64,000 nt of DNA from Gnetum montanum (GCA_015680685.1 MNCI01023457.1:758901-822900); one strand, 5' to 3'. Positions 35,209 through 46,579 are shown, numbered from the stretch's first letter. Notes: generated by a model not told the origin, from the letters alone. Translations and numbers: made by a program.

Positions 35209-35227
35209 TAGTCATGGGGGAGATGGC
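35209..35227 (+). promoter_or_regulatory. Internal polypurine-like motif after pol (element 2)
   Basis: TTAGTCATGGGGGAGATGG, identical to the element 1 site at 13604-13622, directly after the integrase end. Confidence 0.55.
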
Positions 35228-36893
35228 CATCCATGCTAACTATATAAGTGGCTCATCAATTTTTCATTTTGTTTATTTTTTTTACACATTTTTGTTTTAC
35301 ACCTTATTACTTTTACAACTTTTTGTTTTAAACATTCTTTATCTTACACCTCTTTGTTTTATGTTATTATTTTTTTAAAAATTTTTTGTTTTACAACATC
35401 ATAAGTATGTTTTATTTTTCTTAAATATATTACACTTTCTGGTATATTTTCATTTATTTTGGATGTGATTTTCTTATTATGTTTTAATAATAATGTGCTA
35501 TGTTGCCAACTAAATGCAGTGTCTTTGATTGATGTGGGCATGTGCTATCTAGTTATTTAATTGTTGGTGTTTGATTTCTAGCTTTGAATTTTGTTATTGA
35601 TAATTAGGACATTGCTTTTTATTTATGCAATAGGCAGTGAGTCCACAACATCCACCCATTCACAAACTCTATGGTTTTCCTTATTCTAGAAGTATGCAAT
35701 ATCTTTTTCATTAATAAAACTTTAATGAACTTGTGGCTTTGGTAGTGTTTGAATCTGGAAAGGCTTCAAAGGCTTGAATAGGGTATGACTTCAAGGGGAT
35801 TTGGTATTATTTATGCCTTCCTACTTACTTGGGTGCATGTGTGTTTTCATGGATTTCTTACTGTTCTGTGTTGACCAATAATAGGAAGTTAAATAAGTCT
35901 TTGAATGGTGTGGTTCCAATCATCAAAAAATAAAAAGAAAACAATGGAAATTCAAAACACACCCCTTAGAAAAAATAAATAAGGTACAAGCATTGGTTAT
36001 GGGACTAGAAAGACATGTTACTCATGCTTGAAGGTCCCTTCTAACTAAGGCCCTTCCTCACTTCCTACTTTTCTTTTCTTCTCTAATAAGAAATAGTGCT
36101 TGTTTTGTGTGAGTACTCTTGTGTCTTAGGGGGATGGACTGGTCTTGGAATGGTCATGCAATGTGACTAAACATGTTTGGTTTTGGTTTGGACTAAGGAT
36201 GGATCTTATCAAGTCATTTAACCATAAAATTCATAAGGGACTTGATATGACCATAATCAGGAACTCCATTCCACTCTCTCTTTTTCACCTATGCTTTCCA
36301 TGTCTCACCTTACTACCAGTTTTATGTTTATGTTCAATGTCTTGGTTTGATGTGTTAAAATTCTTAGGTAGTTTCTTTTAGATTTTTGTTTCTAACTCTC
36401 TATAATCATTAATCATCCATGGGGCCCATGAACAACTCAATTTGAAGTTATACAAGGGTAATAGACCTATACCTACTTTGGGGAAGATCCACTTGTATAT
36501 CTTTTGGTTGGGTTACTTAAGTTCTTTATCCTTAGACATCCTCACAATCATATTCTTTTGTGTACGTCATTAGTGACATCCAATTTTGCACATCTTCACA
36601 ACATTTTTCAATGTAGCACTCTTTTCCTTGTGAATTTTTAAACCCTCTTTTAGCATCTCATTATGTTTGAAATCTTTCAAATTTAATAATGGACCACTTA
36701 TTCATTTCACCAATTTTTCAACTTTCTTGCTAACATTCTTAACAAAATCAATCCACCATAATCACAACCTAGCTAAGTGTAACCACCAACAAGACAAGGT
36801 ATTTCAAAGATATATGTTACACACTACACACTAATCCATGATTTTATTATGATTGTAGTGGGAACCATGGACTAGAAGTGGGACTATCTTTAC
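35228..36893 (+). other. Element 2 non-coding tail
   Basis: Collinear with the element 1 tail. It ends ATGATTGTAGTGGGAACC..., where element 1 has GTGACTGTAG followed by the accessory ORF. Here the LTR start TGATGAG begins only about 35 bp after that TGTAG, so element 2 never had, or lost, the accessory ORF. Confidence 0.65.
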
Positions 36894-36944
36894 TGATGAG
36901 ATGCGATTCACATGAGTCACTATATCGCGTACACTTAGAAGGCT
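36894..36944 (+). repeat. Element 2 3' LTR start, truncated
   Basis: TGATGAGATGCGATTCACATG then TATATCGCGTACAC, which resembles the U3 repeats of element B. It breaks off where the D repeat begins. Confidence 0.5.
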
Positions 36945-37450
36945 TGGATAATTTGTAGTTATTAAATTGGAATAGCTTTATTGCAAAGTGTTTCCTCATG
37001 TCAATTTATCTTGCATAAATATTTGAGATTTCACGCAAATATTCTTTCTTTTCTTTTCTCTTTCTAAGTTCATTGAATCTCACTCTATTTCTAGTTTTCT
37101 TGTAAAATTTTCTCTTTAAAGAAAATTAGAAGTAGAATGGAAAAATTGTGCTTAAAATTTTTTGCAAAATATGATTTGTTACAATTAATGTACTATAAGA
37201 ACCATATAGACTAAGTGATTAGAGAAAATAGAAATCTCCAACAACTCATAGTATTTAACAAAGTTAGCTAAATTTCTTTTATGATAGTTAATTACAATTT
37301 CATAAAAAACCTAATCATTTGAACATTTACAACAACAAACACATACTCATGATTACTTATGTTTCATAAACACTAAGTCTATTTGGAGGTATTTGGGCCT
37401 TGGTGTTGCCAAAGACTAGAAAGCACCTAAACCCTATTTGAGGAACACCT
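36945..37450 (+). repeat. D repeat, 3' half (pairs with 48230-48830)
   Basis: Aligns with the right part of 47425-48830: GGAATAGCTT, GTGTTTCCTCAT, TAAATATTTGAG, TTCTAGTTTTCTTGT, CAACAACTCA and TATTTGGAGGTAT...GGCCTTGGTGTTGC in the same order. It connects the truncated element 2 LTR with the following chromovirus fragment. Confidence 0.7.
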
Positions 37451-37506
37451 TCAATCCTATGACCCCCAGTCATGAGGCCCAAAGGCCCATGGCTGTTTGA
37501 TTCCAA

Positions 37507-37990
37507 ATGGTCACCAACACTATCTTAATCTCACTAGTTCATAGTAATTATTATGATGTTTATGCAAATGCTTTAGGAGAAGGTTTAGAAAAAGTTCTAA
37601 TAAAATATGATAAAGTGGTGGCTTATGCTTCTAGAGAATTAAAACCTCATGAGACAAGATATCCAACTCATGATCTAGAGCTTAATATCACTATCTTTAC
37701 ACCAAAGATTTGGAAAAACTACTTGTATGAAGAAAGAAATATCCTATAAACTTATCATAAGAGCCTACAGTATATTATGGATCTATCATAGTTGAATATA
37801 AAACAAAGAAGAGTGCTAGAACTTCTTGTAGATTTGAACTTCATAATTTGGTACTATCTAGAAAAAAGTAATAAGGTCATAGATGTACTAAGTAGGCTAG
37901 TTGAGAAACTCTATAGCTTCAATATCTTACCTAGCTTAGGATACGAGATAATCTCTCATTAGATCATAGATTCTTAGTGTTGATATAAGA
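37507..37990 (+). pseudogene. Chromovirus RNase H
   Basis: The 80-aa open stretch 37507-37749 contains [40 protein letters not shown] and IWKNYLYEE, a clear match to RNase H of Tekay/Reina-like chromoviruses ([30 protein letters not shown]). The first Asp (DAS) is Asn here. Downstream stops precede RRVLELLVDLNFIIWYY and the DVLSR motif near 37887, which ends RNase H in the family. Confidence 0.85.
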
Positions 37991-39320
37991 TTACAACTTT
38001 TTCTATAGAATATCTAGTGTTCTCTATTGATAGTTCTAGCTTGTTGAGATTTAAAGTTAAAGTATATGTTCCAATTATAGTTAGACAAAAGCTCCTTAAT
38101 TAGGCTCAATTAGGTAAGTATCAAATATATCTTGGTAGTGATAAGATGTATCAAAAAATCAATAGGTACTATTAGTGGTCTAGTTTAAAGAGATAAGTTA
38201 TCGAGAATATTTGGTGTGCCAATAGATTAAAGCAAAAAATTAGAAGTCTGATGGAGATCTTTACATATACACCATTTTAGTTTGAAAATGGAAAACCTTT
38301 AACATGGATTTTATTATTGGACTAGCGTGTACTAGGATTGGGAAAGATTCTATTCTTGTAGTCATGAATCTTTTAACTAAATCTTTCTACTTCACTATGA
38401 AAGTAGTATCTAATGTTGAAGAGAGTACTTAGTTGTTCTTATTAGAGATTTTTAGATGATGTGAAGCTCCAATTAAGATTTCATCTAATGAAGATCTAAA
38501 GTTTATTTCTATATTTTAATAATCCTTTTAGAAAATTTTAGGTACTATTTTGAATTTTAGCTTAATGTATCATTCTCAAAATGATGGTCAAATAGAGAGA
38601 ATGAACCAAATTTTGGAAGATATACTCAAGGCTTATGATTTAGACTACAAAAATAGTTAGGGTAGAGTTCTTTTATTGGTAGAGTTTTCTTACAACAATA
38701 GTTATCATACTAGTATAAAAGTAACACCTTATGAAGTATTATCATCCATCTTTTTTATAGGATTTTATAGAAGATAGGAAAAAGAACAAGATGCATATCA
38801 TTAAAGAGGCTACAAAGCATATTAGGATTATTAGAGGTAGACTGCATGCAGATGAAGATAAATTCATAAAATATGTCAACAATAAGAGGTGACGTCTATA
38901 GTTCACCATTGATAATTAAGTGTTTCTTAAAGTTTTATCATTGAAAGGGATTATTGGATTTGATAGAAGAGGAAAGTTATCATTTCACTATGTTTTTTCA
39001 TTCTCAATTTTAAGAAAAGCTAGAAAATTTTCATATCAACTTGACCTTCCACAACAATTGTAGTAAATTCATGATGTATTTCATATTTCATTGTTGAGAA
39101 ATTATGCTTGAGATATGAGTCATAGGTTAGATTGGTAGGATGTATAGCTTCAACCTAACGTTATTTTCATGGAGTGAGTAGTAAAAATTATAAAAAATAT
39201 GCAGAGATTATTGAGAAGTTAGATTTTTTGGGAAAGATATTGAGTTCAAGAAGAAACATGGGAAGTGAAGAAAGATCATTATATCTCATACCTTGAGATT
39301 TTCTAGGAGGAAGATTCTTA
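37991..39320 (+). pseudogene. Chromovirus integrase with chromodomain-like tail
   Basis: Core: WKTFNMDFIIGLA (first Asp, about 38290), SILVVMNLLTKSFYF, ISSNEDLKFIS (family ISDRDTKF; the second Asp is Asn), YHSQNDGQIERMNQILEDIL (catalytic Glu present, about 38570-38630), VEFSYNNSYHTSI and TPYEVL. Later frames give LQPNVIFMEWVVKI-like and EETWEVKKDHYI (about 39250), the family's EEATWE chromodomain-border motif. The frame ends at the polypurine tract. Confidence 0.82.
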
Positions 39321-39333
39321 AGGTGGGGGAGAG
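39321..39333 (+). promoter_or_regulatory. Chromovirus polypurine tract
   Basis: AGGTGGGGGAGAG directly before the LTR start TGTAACACCC, the usual position and composition. Confidence 0.85.
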
Positions 39334-39710
39334 TGTAACACCCCTATCATAAATACCCCTTACACCTTGGTATGTTTGTGATTTTAGCTCTTGATGCATG
39401 ATTATTAAACCTATACCCTTTGTTTAAAATCATTTTCCTAATTTGAGTAGGCTTGTATTGGTTAAGAAATGTGCCATATATATATATTTTTAGGTGTTTT
39501 TCATATTTTTAATATATTAATTTTTTATTTTCTTTTTATTATACATTTAGTATTTTATGAATTTAGCATACATGAACTAATCCCTTTTGTTGGAGTTTTA
39601 CATTAGCAATTATCAAGCACTGTATGGCTCATTAACATATGTAGTACTAAATAAGCTTTGTGGTATGCTTTGTTTGGACTAAGTTTTGTATGTTAGTGAA
39701 ATTATTTTTG

Positions 39711-39744
<34 letters not shown>

Positions 39745-40639
39745 TTGTAATAGTACCTTAGTTATGTTTGGACCTTAGACCTTGTTATTAGATTTAGTCA
39801 TAAGCATGAATATTAGCTAACCTATAAGGGGTACCTATTAGGCTACCACTAGGTACAAGCTCATGCTAACATATTATTTTCATTACTTATATTTTTAATT
39901 TGTTTTTCTTGATCAAAATATCCTTTTTGGTAACCATGTCATACCCTTGTAAGCATAAATACCCAACAAGATTGCCATTGGAAATTATCCAATTGCATTC
40001 CTAATATATGGTAGATAAAACTAGAGAGGTAGAACCTATTGGTTTAAAGAGAAGATATATCTAGATTTGTGTGATCATCAAAGACCTTAGCAATTTCTTC
40101 CCAGTAGATCGCATTTTAGAATTTTCATATATCCCATCATTTATCTTTGGTTTTGCTTAGGGTTTGGAGCCTATTTGAGACATTTTAGAAAGAATTTAGT
40201 AAAATTCTCTACTTTTTGATTTTTGAAATACTATTTTCATGCACTTTTGGGTTTACATGTGACTTAATTTGGTTTGGTTTGGTTTATTCTACACTTATTT
40301 GAAAAATTATTTTAGATTTTGTTCTAGCAAATTTGATTTATATTTTTGGATATTTTTTATATTTAATATTAAAATATTAATTTTATCATGCATGGGATGT
40401 TAGTTAGAAGTGAAAGCTAATAATGTTTTCAAGGAATTTTAGATGCTTAGAACATTCTTAGATTTTTAGATTTCTTAATATAACTATTTTTTTAGTTTTT
40501 GTAATTCACTTTGAGGTTTAGTTTTTAGTCTTAGTAGCAATTAGTAGCCATTTGATTCTTGTTTAGAAATAATCCTTATTTGATAAATTTTGTAGTTTTA
40601 ATATTTTTTTCCTCATTTTAGATATTATTAAACTATTTT

Positions 40640-40834
40640 TGTAATTTGGCTGAGAGGCCACTACTAGTCATAGATTGACAACACTAAATAATATTGCATT
40701 CATAATGCTCCAAAGAGAGCTTATTGGTAATGCTAAATAATATTTAATTTAGTTTAGGGATCACTACTAGTCATAGATCAGTAATGCTATACAATATTGT
40801 GTTCATAATGTTCCATGGAGAGCTTATTGATAAT
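40640..40834. repeat. LTR tandem array, about 100-bp unit, left part
   Basis: Units begin near GGCCACTACTAGTCATAGAT (about 40657 and 40760) and contain CTAAATAATATT twice and AGAGCTTATTGGTAAT. The array continues at 51334-51690 after element B, giving about five units in total. Confidence 0.8.
40830..40834. repeat. Target-site duplication of element B, left (ATAAT)
   Basis: ATAAT before the LTR start at 40835; the right copy at 51334-51338 is GTAAT (one transition). The unoccupied array units read GGTAATGCTAAAT at this place. Confidence 0.7.
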
Positions 40835-41692
40835 TGATGAGTGGTGAGGTACCCCTACACTCAACCATATGAATACGAGCGTTTCACTTACAATCTTGTC
40901 AAACTCCGCAGACGGACTAGTTGTGGCACCTAGATAGTTAGCCTTAGGTCATAGTTCATTGTCTTCCCACCTAGACTAGTATTAGCTTTGTCACGTATGG
41001 TTTAGTCTAGAGTGAGGTGTATGATGGGTTTCTAATCTAACGCTACTCCTGAAGGCAATGGAAAGTAATATTTACTAAGCTAGGAGAGAAGGGTGAGAGA
41101 ATCTAAACTAACCTAAGTGTGATGAGCATTTATTCCTTGATTATCCATACACATCTTGGACTTTGTGCATGACTACTACTGGGATTACCAAGTGTAGATC
41201 ATAGGTACGCTACTGGGTTACCAAGTAGTCATACTTAAATGCTCGTAATCAAGTTGTACTCATTCTACGTTTTAACATGAGTTTAAGGGTGAGAGAGATT
41301 AACTAAAAAGGTAGTAAATAAAAATTAAATAAATAAACTAAGTGAATGCTGCAATGATGAAGTAATCTCGATCTTTATTTCCAGTCATGTGCATGTCCAA
41401 GTACATCACACTCGAATAAGGATGCCATACAATTACAATCACCACACTACGGGCATACACTGGGAAATAATTCTAACTCTAAGAAGAAAAAACTACATGA
41501 GTGCGGGTAAGGAACTAAGAACTAGATGAAGAAACAATGGAGAGCCACCTCTTATTTATAGAACTGGTGGCAGGCTGCAATATCGCGTACGTGGATGAGA
41601 TATCGCGTACGTGATATCACGTTGGCTATGAAACTGGGGATGTGATATCGTGGGTGCGTTATCGTAGTTGTCAGCAAATTCATGACTCATCA
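40835..41692 (-). repeat. Element B 3' LTR (858 bp)
   Basis: Plus-strand text begins TGATGAGTGGTGAGGTACCC and ends TTCATGACTCATCA. In element orientation U3 (41580-41670) has CpG-rich dyads around ATATCGCGTACGTG. The 5' LTR partner is at 50478. Confidence 0.88.
41575..41670 (-). repeat. CpG-rich palindromic U3 repeats (GATATCGCGTACGTG)
   Basis: ATATCGCGTACGTG occurs twice (about 41581 and 41606), followed by GATATCACG and GATATCGTGGGTGCG. The other LTR has the same array at 51229-51310 with more TG/CA replacements of CG. Confidence 0.75.
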
Positions 41693-41705
41693 TACCCCCA
41701 TGACT
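41693..41705 (-). promoter_or_regulatory. Element B polypurine tract
   Basis: Minus strand AGTCATGGGGGTA directly before the 3' LTR start TGATGAGTC. Confidence 0.75.
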
Positions 41706-44551
41706 GAATGAAAACTCATCCTCAAGTTAAAGTGAAAGAAATATCCATTGATTACATAGTGGATAGGTATGGGATTATTGACAAGCTAGAATGGATTCAT
41801 GCCGTAGTGTGGAGTCAGAACAAAATTGAGACGCAACACAAAGGAAAATCCTATGATTACAAAATTGGATGGAACTCATGTAGTTCCTGGTGGTGGTGGC
41901 TCCTCCATGGGTGTCTTTCCTTTTTCTTGCACTCCAGGTCTTGGGATTTGATGGCATTGAAGTATGGCCTAGAGTTTCTCCTCTTGTAAGGCCTTGAGTG
42001 CCTTGCCATGCATGTAAGTTTGCACGTAAGTTTGTGCTTGTGCCGTAGAGGCATTTCAATCAGCTTTTTCTTTTTTCTTCCACCACCCTTTTATTCTCTG
42101 TCAACAGTTTATTAAGTTGCTTGGTTTTGAAAGTGTCCAGCTTATTCTAAGCAACCTTTGGCCCTATATTCAGAAGGTTTAATACTTTTGAAATGACTTG
42201 AATAGAGAAATCAACAATTACACTACAATTGTTAACCCCTCTCCTAGGCATTGGTACGTTTCTCCTAAGTACTAGGCATTTCTTTCAGATAGGGTAGGCC
42301 ATAATGGGGACCCTTTGAGGTGATCCCTAATGGCCTTCGAAGCAAATTCTGTGAAAGGTCCAAAGTTTAATTCCATGATCACTACAGTGAATATGGACCT
42401 TTCATGGATGGTCTAAACACAATCCTAGGTTAGCGTGAGATATCATCCTTGTTCAGACACTGCAGTAGCTCCTCCTTTTTTCTACCTTGATTGTACAGTA
42501 GGAGGGTCTTCTTGGTGGATACTAAATGATTGGTCCTCCTACTTTGCATGTTGTTTGGTAGGAACTTGTTCTTCACCTCTTCCAGGTCATTTGATTGCAC
42601 CTTGAGTAGGACCTTCCTGTTGTCTACATTTCGAGACCATCAACAATCACACGAGACCAATCGTTAGTAATGTTGTTACCAAAGTTAGGTTATACCTTAC
42701 TGCTTGCCTTAATAGATTTACTTTATTTTTGGGTGATGTTAATTATTGGAAGAACATGTCCCCAAAAGGTTATAATGTTGAGTCCTCTTTGCTTAGGTGG
42801 TTTCTAAATTTAATTTTTTGGTATAGCTAAGGGGATGAAATTATTTTTGACACATTTTATTCTTAATTTTACAACTAATTACCCTTAAATATGTCCTTCA
42901 GGCAACGATGAATTTCAAAAAATTGATGCACTATTTAGCATGCGCCCCTCTCCCATGACTAAGTTGAACACTCTGGGTTCAAGTAGGTTCAAATGGAATG
43001 AAAATCGGAGTACCAACAAGTGAGTTATGGATATGAAAGCAAGGGATGCACAATCGTGAGTTGTAGAGAGGAATTGAAAAACTTCCCTTGCGTGAACAAT
43101 TGCAAATGATGTTGATTAGCATAGAGGGGTTACGCATATATATTTTCATCGAAGTTAGGGCACTTAGAAAATGTACTAAATTTTTAATATTTCTTTTGAA
43201 ATTAAAAGATGTAAACTAAGGAAATATGGACAATTGTTAAAGGGTTCTAGGGTAATTAGATTGTTTGGAAGGAACGAATAATGATGGCATGGAATTTATC
43301 AATAAGGACCTCAGATGGTAGAGGAAAAGGCTATGTGATGATTCATAGGAACATTGAATCAGAGGGATAGTAATAAGGAAAAGAATATCATGAACAATAC
43401 GTTGAGGGTAATAAATGGTGTGTGTGAGCTATGTCATAAGTGAAGATTACAAAAAATTACACAAGTGGGTCCTCCCCAAAGTAGGTTTCAACCTATGATG
43501 CCCTTGTGTAACCACACTTAAAGTATCTGTGGGCACTAGAAAGGTTAGATGTAATCCGCACTAATTCCATAAAACACACACATGTAAATATCACTGGAAT
43601 GAGGTAAGAATTCTATGATACACACGACATGAGCTAAAATTACACGAACAGTGAGATGAGATGAACTATAGAAAGGATCATAGAGATTGGGACATGAGGT
43701 AACTGACCCAGGGCACAGTGAATCCTATGTGTAAAGCATGATTAAGGTGTCATTACCCCATCGTTCCAAGATCAGGACCAAGTCCATTCCTCTAATTAGT
43801 GACATCACATTGTTTCATTCCATGATGAGCAACTATGAGAGTACCATAACAACAAGGCGTATGATCCTTGGTGTTTTGTTCAAGGGAGGAGTGATTTTTG
43901 TTTTGTGGCACTTTGTTTTTCTTCTTTTTCTTTTTCTCTTCTTCTTTTTTCTTTGATTACTGAATCCAAAGAAGCCGCCAACCTTTAGGCATGGGTGCAT
44001 GTCTTTCCAGTGGGACCCCCTAGCACAACATTGGATTTTTGAGTGTCCCTTTTGATTACTCTTACTCCCATTTTCCATTAAATCTACAAGGATCTTAGTA
44101 CAACCACGTTGCATGATAACTCCCACAGACATCACCAAAGAGAATCCACAAGTTCCCTTGATGACACACCCTAATCATTCCTTCTTGGTCCATCCTTCCT
44201 CATTCTAGGTACAATGAACACAAAATTAATTTTGAGTTTTCAAAATGTCAAAAATATCACTGTACCCTCGAACAGAACCTCATGTTTGTAGAGTGGATGA
44301 GTGGGTGTAATGGGCTTACTGTCTACATAATAGATCGCATGAAACACGATAACATAAAACACACCTCAACCAACGATCCACATGAGTGTTTTATTCATAG
44401 ACGAGATTACTTACAAAAATGTAAAAGGACAAAAACACAAAAAGATAAAAAGATAAAATAGGAAATTTGAAAAATTGAAAAACTAAAAAAAAAAATTGTA
44501 TAATCAAAGAAAATAAAAAATGGTTATTAATCCTGCTTTTTATTAGAATGG
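41706..44551 (-). other. Element B non-coding tail
   Basis: About 2.8 kb without a sustained frame, collinear with the element A tail. It contains an extra copy of the purine motif complement CCTCTCCCATGACTAAGTTG (42946-42965). Apparent frames at 41708-42059 and 43738-44138 lie in GGT/TTC-rich low-complexity parts and have no family match. Confidence 0.6.
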
Positions 44552-45418
44552 GAGATATCCCCCATAACTAAATGGTTGAGGATGGCAAGGATTAATAAAT
44601 GAAGGATGAGGATCCTTGCATGTTGGAAGTATTGGAGCTTGGCCATACTTACCCCATCGGGGTTCACACACTTGATTATAATGAGCATAGTGGGGAAATT
44701 TATGCGATGTAGTTCCCAGATAACAAGTTGACCCACTATGATATTTGGGACCATTAGATGGTATGCAAGGATTGGGATGTTTCCTTTCATGATTGTGTTC
44801 ATTGGGCCGTATTGTTGTTGGAGTGTTAGTTGGTAGCCCTGATGAAGTAACATGAGGCGTTGGATTCAAAGATGAGGATGCACCACAGGGTTGGACTTGT
44901 GCTGTGTTGGAGGGTGCAGTGGCCTTGGAATTGTGTTGTCCCTTCCTACGATCATGTTTAAAGAAGGGACACTTTTGATGTTGAGGGGGCTTCTATCTAC
45001 TATTGCTAGTAGTAGCACAAGTAGCATTCATGGGTTGTTGCTACGATGCAGACACCTTAGGAATAGTTGGTGGTGATGTAGAAGGAGGAAAAAATTGAGA
45101 ATGTTGAAAATTAGGAGGATCAGTGTAAGGTACACAAGGTGGTGGTTGTGTTGAAGGCATGGGCTGATAGTATTGAGGAGAATGGTATTGTGGTGAGTTA
45201 AAGTGTGTTGGCCTAGTTGGAGAAATAGGATGTTGAACAAGATATACATTCAGGTTCAGATGATACGAAGGATGCCTCCAGTTTAGTGGTGGTCTCCCCC
45301 ACGACTGGGATTGTTGCCACTGTGATCGAACACAGTATCTCTGTACGAAATTGTTGGCACATTTTGGCCATTTCATGGAACAGGTTGATTTAAACAAAGG
45401 AGAAATTATTCCTACCAT
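44543..45418 (-). pseudogene. Element B gag, Pro/Gln-rich C-terminal part
   Basis: Minus-strand frame from about 45418 to 44543 stays in one register: VRSQWQQSQSWGRPPLN, then Pro/Ser/Gln/Tyr-rich text (YHSPQYYQPMPSTQPPPCVP), and finally HPQPFSYGGYLPF and a stop, overlapping the purine motif at 44552-44572. Only a few stops. The same spacer in element 2 (30916-31540) continues to protease; here it ends at the pol-end motif, so the whole pol was removed in one step. Its upstream half (48833-50334) is separated by the 3.4 kb insertion. Confidence 0.75.
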
Positions 45419-45514
45419 TTACCAGAAAGCATGAATATGTGAAGGAATTTAAACAAGCTCATCGAATCTAGAGTCAAAAGAAAATGGTGCATCAATTGTA
45501 GATATTTCTCTAGC
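45419..45514. other. Left border zone of the gene-fragment insertion
   Basis: The text between the resumed gag spacer and the first aminoacylase-like segment matches neither. The exact junction could not be placed (somewhere about 45340-45480). Confidence 0.4.
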
Positions 45515-45778
45515 TTATGGTGGGGAAGCCCTGGTTACTTTATCTATAACAAAGACATGAGAGTTTTTTTTAATGGGAAGCCTGAAGAGGCCATTTCTGC
45601 TAATGGGCAGATGACGACAATACTTTTCTTGGGCTTCTCTCTCTGCCTGTGTAAGATTGGGAATAGATAGAATAGAGAAGAAGCGAAGTTGTAGAGCACA
45701 AATTTGTAGAGCCAACGTCAACAACAAGAATAGGATCAGCAGCAGCTGAGAGCTAGGAGGACATGGCAATGAAAGCAC
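45515..45778 (-). pseudogene. Probable inverted N-terminus of the aminoacylase-1 fragment
   Basis: The minus-strand frame starts at 45778 and shows an N-terminal signal-peptide-like segment (SQLLLILFLLLTLALQICAL) followed by AEREAQEKYCRHLPI, then text without a match to the stop at 45515. Plant aminoacylase-1 starts with a secretory leader followed by a Glu-rich start and a RF..YLRI segment, so this is plausibly the 5' end of the same transcript as 45783-46252, in inverted orientation and abutting it. That arrangement is what twin priming by a LINE machinery produces. The similarity is weak and recalled from memory, so it could be another secreted protein. Confidence 0.4.
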
Positions 45779-45782
45779 AAAA

Positions 45783-46252
45783 ATATGCCCTCCATTTTGC
45801 TAAATTTTCACATGAATATTGTGACTGCGGAGGAAGAAAAGTGGGTTCATCCACCTTTCCATGCGAACAAAGATGAGCAAGGAAATATCTTCGCGTGGGG
45901 CTCTCAGGACATGAAATGTGTCTCCCCTTAGTACTTGGAAGCCGTTAGGAATCTCAAGAGCAAGGGTTTTGTTCCAACTAAAATTTTGCATCTTTCATTT
46001 GTTTCGGACAAGAAGATCGGAGGCCATGATGGAGCTGAAAATTTTGTGGAGTTTGAGGTTTTCAGGAAGCTTAATGTTGGAATTATTCTTGACGAAGGCT
46101 TGGCTTTGCCTGATGAGGTTTATAGGGTCTTTTATGGAGAGAGGTCACCGTGGTGGCTAACAATCAAGGCAGTTGGTGCTCTTGGGCATGGATCAAAATT
46201 ATATGATAATAGTGTGATGGAAAACTGTTCCGAAGCTGAAGCTTCTTGTTGA
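45783..46252 (+). pseudogene. Aminoacylase-1 (M20 peptidase family) gene fragment
   Basis: The frame reads NMPSILLNFHMNIVTAEEEKWVHPPF, KDEQGNIFAWGSQDMKCV, stop, YLEAVRNLKSKGFVPTKILHLSFV, then IGGHDGAENFVEFEV, VGIILDEGLALPDEVYRVFYGERSPWW, VGALGHGSKLYDNSVMEN. This corresponds to the zinc-binding and catalytic N-terminal half of plant N-acyl-L-amino-acid amidohydrolase. Motif changes include GSQDMKC (family GxQDMKC) and DEEIGG altered to DKKIGG, losing metal-ligand Glu residues. After MEN the text jumps to SEAEASC and a stop; in the family SEAEAG lies about 60 residues later, so an internal piece is missing. No introns are visible. Non-functional. Confidence 0.8.
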
Positions 46253-46441
46253 ATTTTATTTTTCTTAATGTTATTGCGGGAAAAAATCCCATACTAAATT
46301 ATAGACTAGGATATTATACAAATTCAAATCATTCACTCCAGACATTCTGTCGAAGACTTGCTGTGCAAAATCCATTTCTCTAATTTTTCTTCCTGCATGG
46401 TGACAAGTTGCTAGCAACGAAGCCATTGTAGGCCACCAACG

Positions 46442-46579
46442 ATGACAACGACGATGATGATGCTGGATTTATCCCTTGACGATGCTAAGGTTGAAAGTGT
46501 CGAGACTACTTCTGTGCCTCCATTGCCTGTTTCATGGTCTTTGCATCCATTGAAAAATGAATCCAACCCCAAGAATTGA
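46442..46579 (+). other. Short coding-like segment between the two retrocopies
   Basis: An open 45-codon stretch with ATG at 46442 and TGA at 46577-46579, reading LDLSLDDAKVESVETTSVPP and VSWSLHPLKN. Codon use is more balanced than the surrounding AT-rich DNA. No family recognised. It may be part of a third captured transcript or of the 5' region that came with the RPS15 copy. Confidence 0.3.

Larger units (their letters stand above)
29440..36944 (+). mobile_element. Element 2: most complete coding copy of the family, ends truncated
   Basis: Plus-strand gag, nucleocapsid, protease, linker, RT, RNase H, integrase and tail in order, with no large internal deletion, but no 5' LTR/PBS. The tail reaches a short LTR start (TGATGAGATG at 36894) that breaks off at about 36945. 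It serves as the reference against which the deletions in elements 1, A and B were recognised. Confidence 0.85.
39334..40834 (+). repeat. Chromovirus 3' LTR, left part
   Basis: Begins TGTAACACCCCTATC and matches the antisense LTR starting at 4801. It contains a (TA)n microsatellite (about 39714-39740) and the first two units of a tandem array from about 40640. Interrupted at 40834 by element B. Confidence 0.8.

Noticed and set aside
41708-42059. Overlapping frames of 93, 94 and 65 aa near the left end of element B
   Set aside because: Three frames on two strands over the same conserved non-coding tail; no motif.
43738-44138. Frames of 72 and 101 aa in the element B tail
   Set aside because: Created by a TTC/TTTC low-complexity run; aligned region in element A has no frame.
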